Source: an uncultured Maricaulis sp. | GTDB taxonomy: Bacteria > Pseudomonadota > Alphaproteobacteria > Caulobacterales > Maricaulaceae | DNA length: 64,000 bases | NCBI RefSeq assembly: GCF_905480005.1 | Contig: NZ_CAJQOO010000011.1 | Coordinates: forward strand, 1-64,000 | Direction: 5' to 3' | Shown: piece by piece, positions 1 to 7,743 of the stretch | Position numbering within the stretch: position 1 is the stretch's first letter | Layout of the letters: the number at the start of each line of letters is the position of its first letter | Program-made: the position numbers and the translations under genes | The notes under the pieces: model-generated | Databases searched by the model: none | What the model was told of the DNA's origin: nothing | What the model saw: only the letters and a program-made list of their open reading frames with translations

Positions 1-1748
1 TCCTGCTTGTTGGGCGGGTGTATGTCGAGCCGGTCGCCGATATCGATCGTGACCACCAGGCCGGCGCGTGGGTCTGCCTCGGCAACCCGGCGCTGGGCGT
101 CGCGCACCCGGGCCCATCCGGATTCAACGGGCTGGTCGGCGAGGTCGCCGAAATTCGCCAACTGGACGATGAGGGCCGGCATGTCGGCACCGAATTGCCG
201 GCGCCAGTCGGCGAGCAGGGTGGTGAGCAGGCCCTCATAGGCATCGGCCCGACCCGTATTGGACTCGCCCTGATACCAGATCATGCCGGCCAGCCGGGTC
301 TGCTCCAGCGGTGCGATCATCCCGTTATACATGCCAGTCAGACCGCCGACCGATTCCCAGGGTGCGCGGGGCGGTGAGCCAAGCGAGGCGGGGACCGGTT
401 CATAGCGCCAGCCTCCGGACAGCGGAGTTTCGGTACCATCGGCAAAGCGCAGCTTGACCGCATCGTCCGGGCCGATCATCCCGCCAGCGCCCCAGCTGTT
501 CAGCACATTGACCGCAATGGTATTGGTTCCGGCGCGCAAACTGCCTTCCGGCAGTTCATAGCTGCGCCGGGAGCCCCAGCCGAAGGTCGCACCGACGAAG
601 GCCCCATTGACCCAGCTGGCATCGACCTCATCAATCCCGCCCAGATCTATCCAGGCGTCCTGCGCCGCCTGCCCGGCGCTCAATTCTGTTTGGCGGGTAA
701 ACCAGACCATGCCGAGATGATGCGCCATGCCCGCCTCGCCCCAGCTGCGCCAGTCGCCCATCCGGCCGGGGGTTGCCCGTCCGGGTTCCGCGAGGACAGC
801 GCGGTCTGACCAGGGTGTCGTGCCGGCCGCAGATTGCCACCAGGCTTCCCACGACTCTCCGAAACGGGCGGTGGCTGCGACCGGGTCGGTCCCATAGAGC
901 GCCAGCGCGTTCAGCGGCGTATCGAAGCTGCCAATCGTCGCGAGCCCCTCGGCACTGATCCAGGCTTCAATTTGGGAGCCGCCCCAGGACGCATCGATCA
1001 GGCCCATGGGGACATCGAGGCGGTTTTGAAGCTCGCGGGCGAAGAAGTAGCAGACTGCCGAGAAATCCCCGACGCTTTGCGGCGATGCGATTTGCCAAGT
1101 GTTCGGGTTGGCGTGATCGGATTGCGGCGTCACCCGGCTCTCATGCGCGACCGTGAGTAGCCGGATCGCCGGACTGTGTGGCCCGGCGATCTCGTTTCCG
1201 GGATTGAGGGCCCGGGCGACCTCGAACTCCATATTGGATTGCCCCGAGCACAGCCAGACATCACCAACGAGAATATCGTCGACGCGTTGCCTGGTCCCGG
1301 CCGCCGTCATGACCTCCAGGGTCAGACGTTCACCGGCCGCGTGTGGGGCGAAGTCTGCCTGCCAATGCCCGTCTGCACCGGTTGTGACGTCCTGACTGTC
1401 ATCACCCAGAACGACCTGCAGGATGCTTCCCGGCTCAGCCTCGCCCCAGACGGCCACCGGCTGGGCGCGCTGGATGACCATGTGGTCGGTAAAGACCGGA
1501 TCGAGCAAACCGGAACGCGTGAGCCCTGTCTGGTGATCAGCGCCGTCGTCGGGAGCGACGGTGTCGCCGATCGAGCAGCCGGCGAGGGCCAGGGAAAGTG
1601 CCAGAACAGGCAGGCGGACAAGGGACAGGCCGGCGGTGCCATGAGCGATGCTCCGAGCCTGCTGAAGACCCTGATCCGGTCGGGTGTCCGGGGATGCGAG
1701 CGTGCGGTTGGGGCCGGTTGAGGTGGCCTTGATACGGGTGTTCTTCAT
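1..1748 (-). CDS. Sialate O-acetylesterase-like lipoprotein (SGNH hydrolase), 3' end cut by window
   Basis: Reading the minus strand from an ATG at 1748 gives an uninterrupted frame of 582 codons that runs off the window edge, so the C-terminus is missing. The start follows a GGGGGAAGGG stretch. After about 35 residues comes a hydrophobic segment ending in LAGC, a lipobox, so the protein is probably a lipoprotein. The SGNH block I motif CSGQSNMEF puts the nucleophile at Ser168; WYQGESNT is the later oxyanion-type block; a D-x-H pair (Asp575, His577) in LDIHPPNKQ completes the triad just before the cut. Family members remove acetyl groups from sugars. Next to xylanase genes the likely substrate is acetylated xylo-oligosaccharide rather than sialic acid; that is inference from context. 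A perfect palindrome lies just upstream (1768-1782), so it is probably repressed. Confidence 0.85.
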   Translation of the reverse strand, partial: MKNTRIKATSTGPNRTLASPDTRPDQGLQQARSIAHGTAGLSLVRLPVLALSLALAGCSIGDTVAPDDGADHQTGLTRSGLLDPVFTDHMVIQRAQPVAVWGEAEPGSILQVVLGDDSQDVTTGADGHWQADFAPHAAGERLTLEVMTAAGTRQRVDDILVGDVWLCSGQSNMEFEVARALNPGNEIAGPHSPAIRLLTVAHESRVTPQSDHANPNTWQIASPQSVGDFSAVCYFFARELQNRLDVPMGLIDASWGGSQIEAWISAEGLATIGSFDTPLNALALYGTDPVAATARFGESWEAWWQSAAGTTPWSDRAVLAEPGRATPGRMGDWRSWGEAGMAHHLGMVWFTRQTELSAGQAAQDAWIDLGGIDEVDASWVNGAFVGATFGWGSRRSYELPEGSLRAGTNTIAVNVLNSWGAGGMIGPDDAVKLRFADGTETPLSGGWRYEPVPASLGSPPRAPWESVGGLTGMYNGMIAPLEQTRLAGMIWYQGESNTGRADAYEGLLTTLLADWRRQFGADMPALIVQLANFGDLADQPVESGWARVRDAQRRVAEADPRAGLVVTIDIGDRLDIHPPNKQ

Positions 1749-1767
1749 CGTGCGCCCTTCCCCCTTA

Positions 1768-1782
1768 AATTGTCAGACAATT
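1768..1782. promoter_or_regulatory. 15-bp perfect palindrome, candidate GntR/FadR-type operator of the esterase gene
   Basis: The sequence AATTGTCAGACAATT is a perfect inverted repeat around a central A. It lies 20-34 bases upstream of the esterase start. A minus-strand TTGACA (1810-1805) followed 17 bases later by CAATCA would be its promoter, which puts the palindrome at the transcription start, a typical repressor position. FadR-subfamily GntR regulators bind TNGT-N-ACNA type sites, and a GntR gene of that subfamily lies at 9660-10433. The link to that regulator is inferred. Confidence 0.5.
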
Positions 1783-2188
1783 GATTGACGCACCCCTGAG
1801 CCTCTGTCAACGTCGCGCGGGATCCGGACATGGAAGGGGTGGTTGAAGAGAGGTGCGGGCATTCAGTCCCTTCGTTTCTTCTACCGGGACAGGCATGCGA
1901 CTCACCAGTGATCATCGCGACCACTTTCCCCCCCGATCGTCCCCGCGTTCTTTCCCGTATCATCGCCCGTGCGCAGCCGGGCCCGCCTGTGACCGGACCC
2001 GGCATGGACCTGGCGCGCTTCAACATGCCGGCGAGCCCGGCCGTGTCGACGGTCTGGACGGTGCGCGGTTCACCGTCAGGGACCAGGTCGCCGCGGCGCG
2101 TGTGGCGAGCAGTCTTGCCCGCGCGCTGAAGCCGGCGGATGCTTGAATGGTGAGTCTGACCAATAAGTCGACGAGGCGGGGAGGCCGC

Positions 2189-3238
2189 GTGAGCAGGACC
2201 AAAAAGCGTACCGGGGGCGTGACGATGGACCACGTCGCACGGGAGGCAGGTGTCTCCTTGATGACGGTCTCGCGCGTCATGAACAATGTGCCCGGTGTAA
2301 AGGCTTCGACACGTGACAGTGTCATGCGGGCGGTCAAGGCGCTGGGGTATTCGCCGAATGCCGCGGCGCGCAGCCTTGCGCGCAATGGGGCCGGCCGGAT
2401 CGGCCTCCTCTATTCCAACCCGTCTGCCGGTTATCTGTCGCAATTCCTGGTCGGTGCCCTGGATGGCGCGCAGACCAGTGGTGCGCTGCTCGTGATCGAG
2501 AAATGCGACCCCTCGCTCGAAAGCGAAGCGGCTGCCATCGGGCGCCTGATCGCCGGTGGTGTGGCCGGGGTCATCCTGCCCGCACCGCACGCCGAATCCG
2601 AACGCGCCATCGCGGCGTTGCGTGATGCGGGGGTTGTCGCAATTGCTGTCGGAACCGGGCATGCCCGCGCGGACGCCCATGGTGTCCGCATGGATGATTT
2701 TGCGGCCGCAGCGGAGATGACGCGCCACCTGATTGAATTGGGGCATCGCCGGATCGGATTCATCGAAGGCGCGGTCAACCAGACGGCCAGTGTCGAGCGC
2801 CTGAAGGGTTTCGAAACGGAGATCCGGCGCGCGGATCCGCCCGCTGACTGTCTCGTGGAACCGGGGGGCTTCAACTACCGGTCCGGATTTGAAGCGGCGG
2901 AAAGGCTCTTGTCGGATGACAATCCGCCAACGGCGATTTTTGCCTCCAATGACGACATGGCGGCCGGCGCTCTGGCAGCGGCGCACCGGCGAGGGCTGGA
3001 TGTGCCCGGTGACCTGTCCGTGGCCGGTTTCGATGACACGCCGCTGGCGACAGCTGTGTGGCCCGAGCTCACAACGGTCCGTCAACCCGTCGCCCGCATG
3101 GCCGAAGCGGCCTTGCGTCTGGCGCTCCAGGAATCGCGCGACCAGTCGCGGCGCGACAGCCGTGCGCCCATTGACCAGCTTCTGCCGCACCAGCTGGTCG
3201 TGCGGGCCTCGACGGGCCCGGTCCCGCACAATTCCTGA
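2189..3238 (+). CDS. LacI-family transcriptional regulator
   Basis: A LacI-type repressor with an N-terminal helix-turn-helix (HVAREAGVSLMTVSRVMNN) and hinge helix motif (AAARSLARN), followed by a periplasmic-binding-protein-like ligand domain with the usual markers (GLLYSNPSAGY, ELGHRRIGFIEG, FASNDDMAAGAL, TTVRQP). I prefer the GTG at 2189 because GGGGAGG stands four bases before it; an in-frame ATG at 2147 would add 14 residues but has no good ribosome site. The gene is directly upstream of the xylose genes, with a LacI-type operator between them (3291-3304), so it probably represses xylXB in the absence of a xylose-derived inducer, as the LacI-type XylR does in Caulobacter. It closely resembles the third LacI protein at 43209-44252. 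Confidence 0.9.
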   Translation: MSRTKKRTGGVTMDHVAREAGVSLMTVSRVMNNVPGVKASTRDSVMRAVKALGYSPNAAARSLARNGAGRIGLLYSNPSAGYLSQFLVGALDGAQTSGALLVIEKCDPSLESEAAAIGRLIAGGVAGVILPAPHAESERAIAALRDAGVVAIAVGTGHARADAHGVRMDDFAAAAEMTRHLIELGHRRIGFIEGAVNQTASVERLKGFETEIRRADPPADCLVEPGGFNYRSGFEAAERLLSDDNPPTAIFASNDDMAAGALAAAHRRGLDVPGDLSVAGFDDTPLATAVWPELTTVRQPVARMAEAALRLALQESRDQSRRDSRAPIDQLLPHQLVVRASTGPVPHNS

Positions 3239-3265
3239 ATCTTTGAAACACACGCGCCGGGAGGC

Positions 3266-3304
3266 TTGACTTCATTGCGTCAGAAAATGATGTTAGCGCT
3301 ATTA
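3266..3304 (+). promoter_or_regulatory. Candidate xylX promoter with XylR-like operator
   Basis: TTGACT at 3266-3271 is a plausible -35 element. The stretch TGTTAGCGCTATTA at 3291-3304 overlaps the expected -10 region and contains the near-palindromic core TTAGCGCTA with the central CG typical of LacI-family operators. It resembles the operator I recall for the Caulobacter xylose repressor (TGTTAGCGCTACCA-like). It lies 48 bases upstream of xylX. Binding by the adjacent LacI protein is inferred. Confidence 0.55.
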
Positions 3305-3351
3305 AAAAGTCCGAAACGGACCTGTAGCCACAGACAGTCCTCGGGGGAGGA

Positions 3352-4515
3352 ATGACCAAGCTAGCTGACTGCCTGCCGGCAGACCGGGACGATGCTGTCC
3401 TGATCGGCCGTCTTGCCTTGCCGGAAGGGCCGACACCGGTTCTGGTCCGCGAGGGGCGTTGTCTGGATATCTCCCGTTTTGCTGCCACCGTCTCCGAGGC
3501 GCTCGCTGATGCAGACGCCCTCAAGACAGCCGTCGGACAGGACCTTGGCGCGATCGATGATCTTGGTCTGGCCGCAAGCTTTGCCGAGGCCTCTCCGGGA
3601 GCCGCCCGGATGCTGGCACCGGTTGATCTGCAATGCGTGAAGGCGTCGGGTGTGACCTTCGCCATATCGGCGATCGAGCGTGTGATCGAGGAGCGAGCTC
3701 AGGGCCATGCGGATCGGGCGCGCGACATCCGAGACGCACTCCAGGCACGGATCGGCGCCGATATCGCGTCGGTCAAGCCGGGCTCCCGGTCTGCCGCCGA
3801 CCTGAAAACCGCGCTCATTTCCGACGGCTTGTGGTCGCAATACCTGGAAGTGGCGATCGGTCCGGATGCCGAAATCTTCACCAAATCGCCGGCCCTGTCT
3901 GCCGTGGGCTGGGGTGATGAGGTCGGTGTGCGGTCTGACTCGGTCTGGAATAATCCGGAGCCGGAAATCGCCCTGGTCTGTGACGGCCAGGGGCGGCCGG
4001 TCGGCGCCACCTTGGGCAATGATGTCAATCTGCGCGATTTTGAGGGCCGCTCCGCCCTTCTCCTGGGCAAGGCCAAGGACAATAATGCCTCCTGCGCGCT
4101 GGGCCCCTTTATTCGATTGTTCGATGACGCTTTCAGCCTCGACGATGTTCGCAAGGCCGAGGTTTCGCTCGTAATCGAGGGCAGGGATGGTTTCACGCTG
4201 ACCGGCCAGAGCTCGATGTCGCAGATCAGCCGCGACCCGCTTGACCTGGTTGGCCAGGTCATTGGCAAGCATCACCAATACCCCGACGGCTTTGCCCTCA
4301 TGCTTGGCACGATGTTCGCGCCGGTCGCGGATCGGGATGCGCCGGGTCAGGGATTCACCCACAAGGTCGGTGATCGTGTCACCGTGTCCACGCCAACGCT
4401 CGGCGCGCTCGTGAACGAGGTTACCACCTGCGATCAGGCGCCAGCCTGGACGCTGGGGATTGCCGGCCTGATGCATAATCTGGCGGCGCGTGGCCTGTTG
4501 CGGGGTGCCGCATGA
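3352..4515 (+). CDS. xylX: 2-keto-3-deoxyxylonate dehydratase (FAH superfamily), Weimberg pathway
   Basis: The 387-residue protein belongs to the fumarylacetoacetate hydrolase superfamily: the metal-binding pattern is visible as Glu203 and Glu205 in NNPEPEIALV and Asp224 in LGNDVNLRD, followed by the GKAKDNNASCALGP stretch that matches the KSxDxxxPLGP segment of the family. In Caulobacter, XylX converts 2-keto-3-deoxyxylonate to alpha-ketoglutarate semialdehyde. The start ATG follows GGGGGAGGA. Its stop codon overlaps the xylB start by four bases (ATGA), which suggests translational coupling. The neighbours xylB, a sugar transporter, xylC and xylD make this assignment strong, although FAH-fold dehydratases for other sugar acids look similar. 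Confidence 0.85.
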   Translation: MTKLADCLPADRDDAVLIGRLALPEGPTPVLVREGRCLDISRFAATVSEALADADALKTAVGQDLGAIDDLGLAASFAEASPGAARMLAPVDLQCVKASGVTFAISAIERVIEERAQGHADRARDIRDALQARIGADIASVKPGSRSAADLKTALISDGLWSQYLEVAIGPDAEIFTKSPALSAVGWGDEVGVRSDSVWNNPEPEIALVCDGQGRPVGATLGNDVNLRDFEGRSALLLGKAKDNNASCALGPFIRLFDDAFSLDDVRKAEVSLVIEGRDGFTLTGQSSMSQISRDPLDLVGQVIGKHHQYPDGFALMLGTMFAPVADRDAPGQGFTHKVGDRVTVSTPTLGALVNEVTTCDQAPAWTLGIAGLMHNLAARGLLRGAA

Positions 4516-5270
4516 ACCCGACACTCTATCACTCGCTCAAGGGGCGTCTCGTCGTTCTGACCGGCGGCGGGTCCGGCATCGGCGCCGGCTTGACCGAAGG
4601 GTTCGCCCGTCAGGGTGCACAGGTGGTGTTTCTGGATATTGGCGATGAAGCGGGCGAGGCCCTGGCCCATCGTCTCGCGGATCTCGACCCGGCGCCGGTT
4701 TATCGCCATTGCGATCTGACCGATCTCGACGCGCTCCATGCCTCTTTCGAGGAAATCCAGGCCCGGTTTGGCGCGGTGGATGTTCTCATCAACAATGCTG
4801 CCAATGATGATCGACACGGAATTGCCGACGTAACGCCGGACTATTGGGATGACCGCATGGCCGTCAATCTGCGGCACAAGTATTTCGCCACCCGCGCCGT
4901 CGCCGACGGAATGAAGAAAAAGGGTGCCGGGGTTGTCATCAATCTCGGGTCAATCTCCTGGCATCTCGGCCTGCCTGACCTGTCGGTCTACCAGACCGCC
5001 AAGGCGGCTATCGAGGGCATGACACGCGCTCTGGCGCGCGAATTGGGGCCCGATGGAATCCGGGTCGCCTGTATCGTGCCAGGCAATGTGAAAACGCGGC
5101 GTCAGGAAAAATGGTACACGCCTGACGGTGAAGCCGAGATCGTGGCGGCCCAGTGCCTGAAAATCCGGCTGGAGCCGAAAGATATTCTGGCCATGGCCCT
5201 CTTTCTGGCGTCCGATGACGCCCGGGCCTGTACCGGACATGCATATTTCGTCGATGCGGGCTGGAGCTAG
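4512..5270 (+). CDS. xylB: NAD-dependent D-xylose dehydrogenase (short-chain dehydrogenase)
   Basis: Classical short-chain dehydrogenase of 252 residues with the cofactor motif TGGGSGIG (17-24), NNAAND (94-99), and catalytic Ser147, Tyr160 and Lys164 in YQTAK. The sequence around GSISWHLGL, RALARELGPDGIRV and VPGNVKTRRQEKWYTP closely follows the Caulobacter xylose dehydrogenase as I remember it, well beyond general family similarity. The enzyme oxidises D-xylose to D-xylonolactone, the first Weimberg step, in the cytoplasm. It overlaps xylX by four bases and is followed by the sugar transporter 49 bases later, so these three genes form one operon. Confidence 0.9.
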   Translation: MNPTLYHSLKGRLVVLTGGGSGIGAGLTEGFARQGAQVVFLDIGDEAGEALAHRLADLDPAPVYRHCDLTDLDALHASFEEIQARFGAVDVLINNAANDDRHGIADVTPDYWDDRMAVNLRHKYFATRAVADGMKKKGAGVVINLGSISWHLGLPDLSVYQTAKAAIEGMTRALARELGPDGIRVACIVPGNVKTRRQEKWYTPDGEAEIVAAQCLKIRLEPKDILAMALFLASDDARACTGHAYFVDAGWS

Positions 5271-5319
5271 GTCGCATCATCAAGAAGGGCCAAAAGGCCT
5301 ATAAGGGGAGAGTTGGACA

Positions 5320-6753
5320 ATGACAGAAACGGCAGATAGCGCCGAAAGCGCTTCGGTACCCGCCGAAGCGCCGAATATGGGCTATATCCTCGCCATCGCG
5401 ATCGTTGCGACGATCGGGGGCTTCCTCTTCGGCTATGACAGTGGCGTGATCAACGGCACGGTCGACGGCCTTCAGACCGCCTTCAACTCGGAAGCGATCG
5501 GGACAGGCTGGAATGTCGCGTCCATGCTGCTGGGTTGTGCGGTCGGCGCTCTGATCGCCGGGCGCGCCGCCGACATCTTCGGTCGCCGCACCTTGCTGGT
5601 CGTTGCCGCGGTCTTCTTCATTATCTCGGCCTTCGGATCAGGGATTGCCGGAGGCTCGACAGAGTTTGTGGTCTATCGCCTCCTGGGCGGCCTGGCCGTT
5701 GGTGCGGCCAGTGTGATGGCACCGGCCTATATTGCCGAGATCGCGCCAGCTAGCATTCGCGGACGCCTCGCCACCATCCAGCAGATCGCCATTATTGCCG
5801 GTCTCTTCTTCTCCTTCCTCTCCAATTACCTGCTGGCCCAGACGGCCGGCGGTTCGACGGTTGAGTTCTGGCTCGGCTTCGAGACATGGCGCTGGATGTT
5901 CTGGATGGAGCTTGTGCCCGCCATCATCTTCCTGATCGCGCTGTTCTCCATCCCGGAAAGCCCGCGATTCCTGGTCTTCAAGAAGAAGACGGAACGGGCC
6001 ACCAGTGTGCTGTCCAAGCTGTTTGGCCCCGTTACGGCCAAGCGCAAGGTCGGGGAAATCCAGGCCTCGCTGGTCGATGATCATCAGCCCAGCCTGCGTG
6101 ACCTCATCAGCCCGATCACCAAGAAGATCCGTCCGATCGTCTGGGTGGGTATCGGCCTGGCGAGCTTCCAGCAGCTGGTTGGCATCAACATCATCTTCTA
6201 CTACGGCGCCGTGCTCTGGCAGGCGGCGGGCTTCACCGAGAGCGATGCCCTGCTGACCAATGTCCTGTCTGGCGCGCTGTCCATCGGTTCGGTGATCGTC
6301 GCTCTGCTCGTCATCGACAAGCTGGGCCGCAAGCCGATGCTGGTCATCGGTTCGATCGGCATGGCGATCACGCTCGGCCTCTGCGCCTTTGCCTTCTCGA
6401 CCGGCGAGTTGATCGATGGATCACTGAGCCTGTCGGACAATATGGCTCTGCTCGCCCTGGTCGCGGCCAATATCTATGTGATGTTCTTCAACTTCTCCTG
6501 GGGCCCGGTCATGTGGGTCATGCTGGGCGAAATGTTCCCCAATCAGATCCGCGGATCGGGTTTGGCAGTCGCCGGCCTCTTCCAGTGGGGAACGAACTTC
6601 CTGATCTCCATCACTTTCCTCTCCCTGCTCGGCACGATCGGGCTGGCAGGTGCCTACGGCATCTACACCGTCTTCGCCGTGCTCTCGATCTGGTTCGTGA
6701 TCAAGATGGTTCGCGAAACCCGCGGCAAAGAGCTTGAGGACATGGAAGGCTAG
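5320..6753 (+). CDS. Sugar:proton symporter, MFS sugar-porter family
   Basis: A 477-residue twelve-helix transporter with sugar-porter signatures: FGYDSGVINGT in helix 1, DIFGRRTLL after helix 2, the PESPRFLVFK motif at the end of the sixth helix, QQLVGINIIFYYG in helix 7 and ETRGKELEDMEG at the C-terminus. These are the marks of XylE/GLUT-like proton-driven monosaccharide transporters. Lying between xylB and xylC it most likely imports D-xylose, as the corresponding Caulobacter gene is thought to do. The ATG is preceded by GGGGAG. A strong terminator follows 22 bases after the stop, ending the xylX-xylB-transporter operon. Confidence 0.88.
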   Translation: MTETADSAESASVPAEAPNMGYILAIAIVATIGGFLFGYDSGVINGTVDGLQTAFNSEAIGTGWNVASMLLGCAVGALIAGRAADIFGRRTLLVVAAVFFIISAFGSGIAGGSTEFVVYRLLGGLAVGAASVMAPAYIAEIAPASIRGRLATIQQIAIIAGLFFSFLSNYLLAQTAGGSTVEFWLGFETWRWMFWMELVPAIIFLIALFSIPESPRFLVFKKKTERATSVLSKLFGPVTAKRKVGEIQASLVDDHQPSLRDLISPITKKIRPIVWVGIGLASFQQLVGINIIFYYGAVLWQAAGFTESDALLTNVLSGALSIGSVIVALLVIDKLGRKPMLVIGSIGMAITLGLCAFAFSTGELIDGSLSLSDNMALLALVAANIYVMFFNFSWGPVMWVMLGEMFPNQIRGSGLAVAGLFQWGTNFLISITFLSLLGTIGLAGAYGIYTVFAVLSIWFVIKMVRETRGKELEDMEG

Positions 6754-6774
6754 ATCTTCACGATAGTCCCTGCG

Positions 6775-6808
6775 GACCCGGGCGGGGTAACCTGCCCGGG
6801 TCTTTTTT
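6775..6808 (+). terminator. Intrinsic terminator after the xylose transporter
   Basis: A perfect 9-bp stem GACCCGGGC / GCCCGGGTC (6775-6783 and 6794-6802) with a 10-base loop is followed by six T residues (6803-6808). It separates the xylX operon from xylC, which therefore needs its own promoter or readthrough. Confidence 0.9.
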
Positions 6809-6836
6809 CTGAAACATCCGTTCTAGCGATATCGCC

Positions 6837-7697
6837 ATGACCCAAGTCGAACTCATCTGGGATCTCAAGGCCGAGCTGGGCGAAGGCCCGGTCTGGTCAG
6901 CGCGCGATCGCGGCGTCTGGTTTGTCGATATCAAGGGCCGCAAGCTGCACCGTTACAGCGTTGACGATGGGGCCAGGGCCAGCTGGGATTCGCCGGATCA
7001 GATCGGTTTCGCCCTGCCAGCCGAGGACGGAAGCCTGATCTGTGGCGTTCGCGGCGGCCTGTATCGCTTTGACCCGGCGACCGGGGCATTCAGCCTCCTC
7101 GAGGCCGTGGAGACCGACCGTCCGCAAAACCGGCTGAATGACGGTTATGTTGCGCCGGACGGTTCACTCTGGTTCGGCTCGATGGATGACAGCGAGCGTC
7201 TCAAGACCGGCGCGCTGTATCGTTGGACGCCGGATAGCGGCGCGGTTCTGAAGGCCGATGGCTATGGCGTTACCAATGGCCCGGTTCTGAGCCCGGACGG
7301 CAACACGCTCTACCATCACGACACACTGCAAAAGACGATCGAGACCTTCGATCACACGGCCGGTGAGATTTCCAACCGACGGGTCTTCGCGGTGATGGAT
7401 GAGGGCTATTGCGATGGCCCGTCCATGGACAGTGCCGGTATCCTGCATGTCGGCTTGTTCGGTGGGTGGGGCGTCGCACGCTATGCGCCGGATGGACGCA
7501 AGCTGGGCAAGATTGAATTCCCGGTGTCAGCCATTACCAAAGCCGCCTTTGGTGATGATGATCTGAAAACGCTCTATTGCACCACTGCCTGGCTGCATCA
7601 GACGCCCGATCAACGGGAAAGCCAGCCTCTGGCAGGCGGGTTGTTCAGGGTGCGGGTGGACACAGCCGGTCAGCCTCAATCCCTGATCAGGCTCTGA
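6837..7697 (+). CDS. xylC: D-xylonolactone lactonase (SMP-30/gluconolactonase family)
   Basis: A 286-residue SMP-30 beta-propeller lactonase without a signal peptide, so cytoplasmic. Family metal-site residues are visible: Glu16 in LGEGPVW, Asn in QNRLNDG, Asn in VTNGPVLS and Asp in YCDGPSMD. The order of motifs and the C-terminal AGQPQSLIRL resemble Caulobacter XylC. It opens the xylonolactone made by XylB to xylonate. It starts 28 bases after the terminator T-run and converges with xylD, leaving only 46 bases between the two stops; that gap holds an imperfect GC-rich hairpin without a T-run. Confidence 0.87.
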   Translation: MTQVELIWDLKAELGEGPVWSARDRGVWFVDIKGRKLHRYSVDDGARASWDSPDQIGFALPAEDGSLICGVRGGLYRFDPATGAFSLLEAVETDRPQNRLNDGYVAPDGSLWFGSMDDSERLKTGALYRWTPDSGAVLKADGYGVTNGPVLSPDGNTLYHHDTLQKTIETFDHTAGEISNRRVFAVMDEGYCDGPSMDSAGILHVGLFGGWGVARYAPDGRKLGKIEFPVSAITKAAFGDDDLKTLYCTTAWLHQTPDQRESQPLAGGLFRVRVDTAGQPQSLIRL

Positions 7698-7743
7698 TCT
7701 TGCGCCCGGCAGCGCCGACAAGGCGCCGGGCCGGGCAGTGCCG

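Noticed and set aside
1745..3253. 502-codon minus-strand open frame opposite the first LacI gene
   Set aside because: It is the antisense of a clear LacI gene, is rich in Arg/Gly/Asp and has no domain; long shadow frames are expected at this GC content.
7698..7743. Terminator between xylC and xylD
   Set aside because: The gap holds an imperfect GC-rich inverted repeat but no T-run on either strand, so I did not list it as a terminator.
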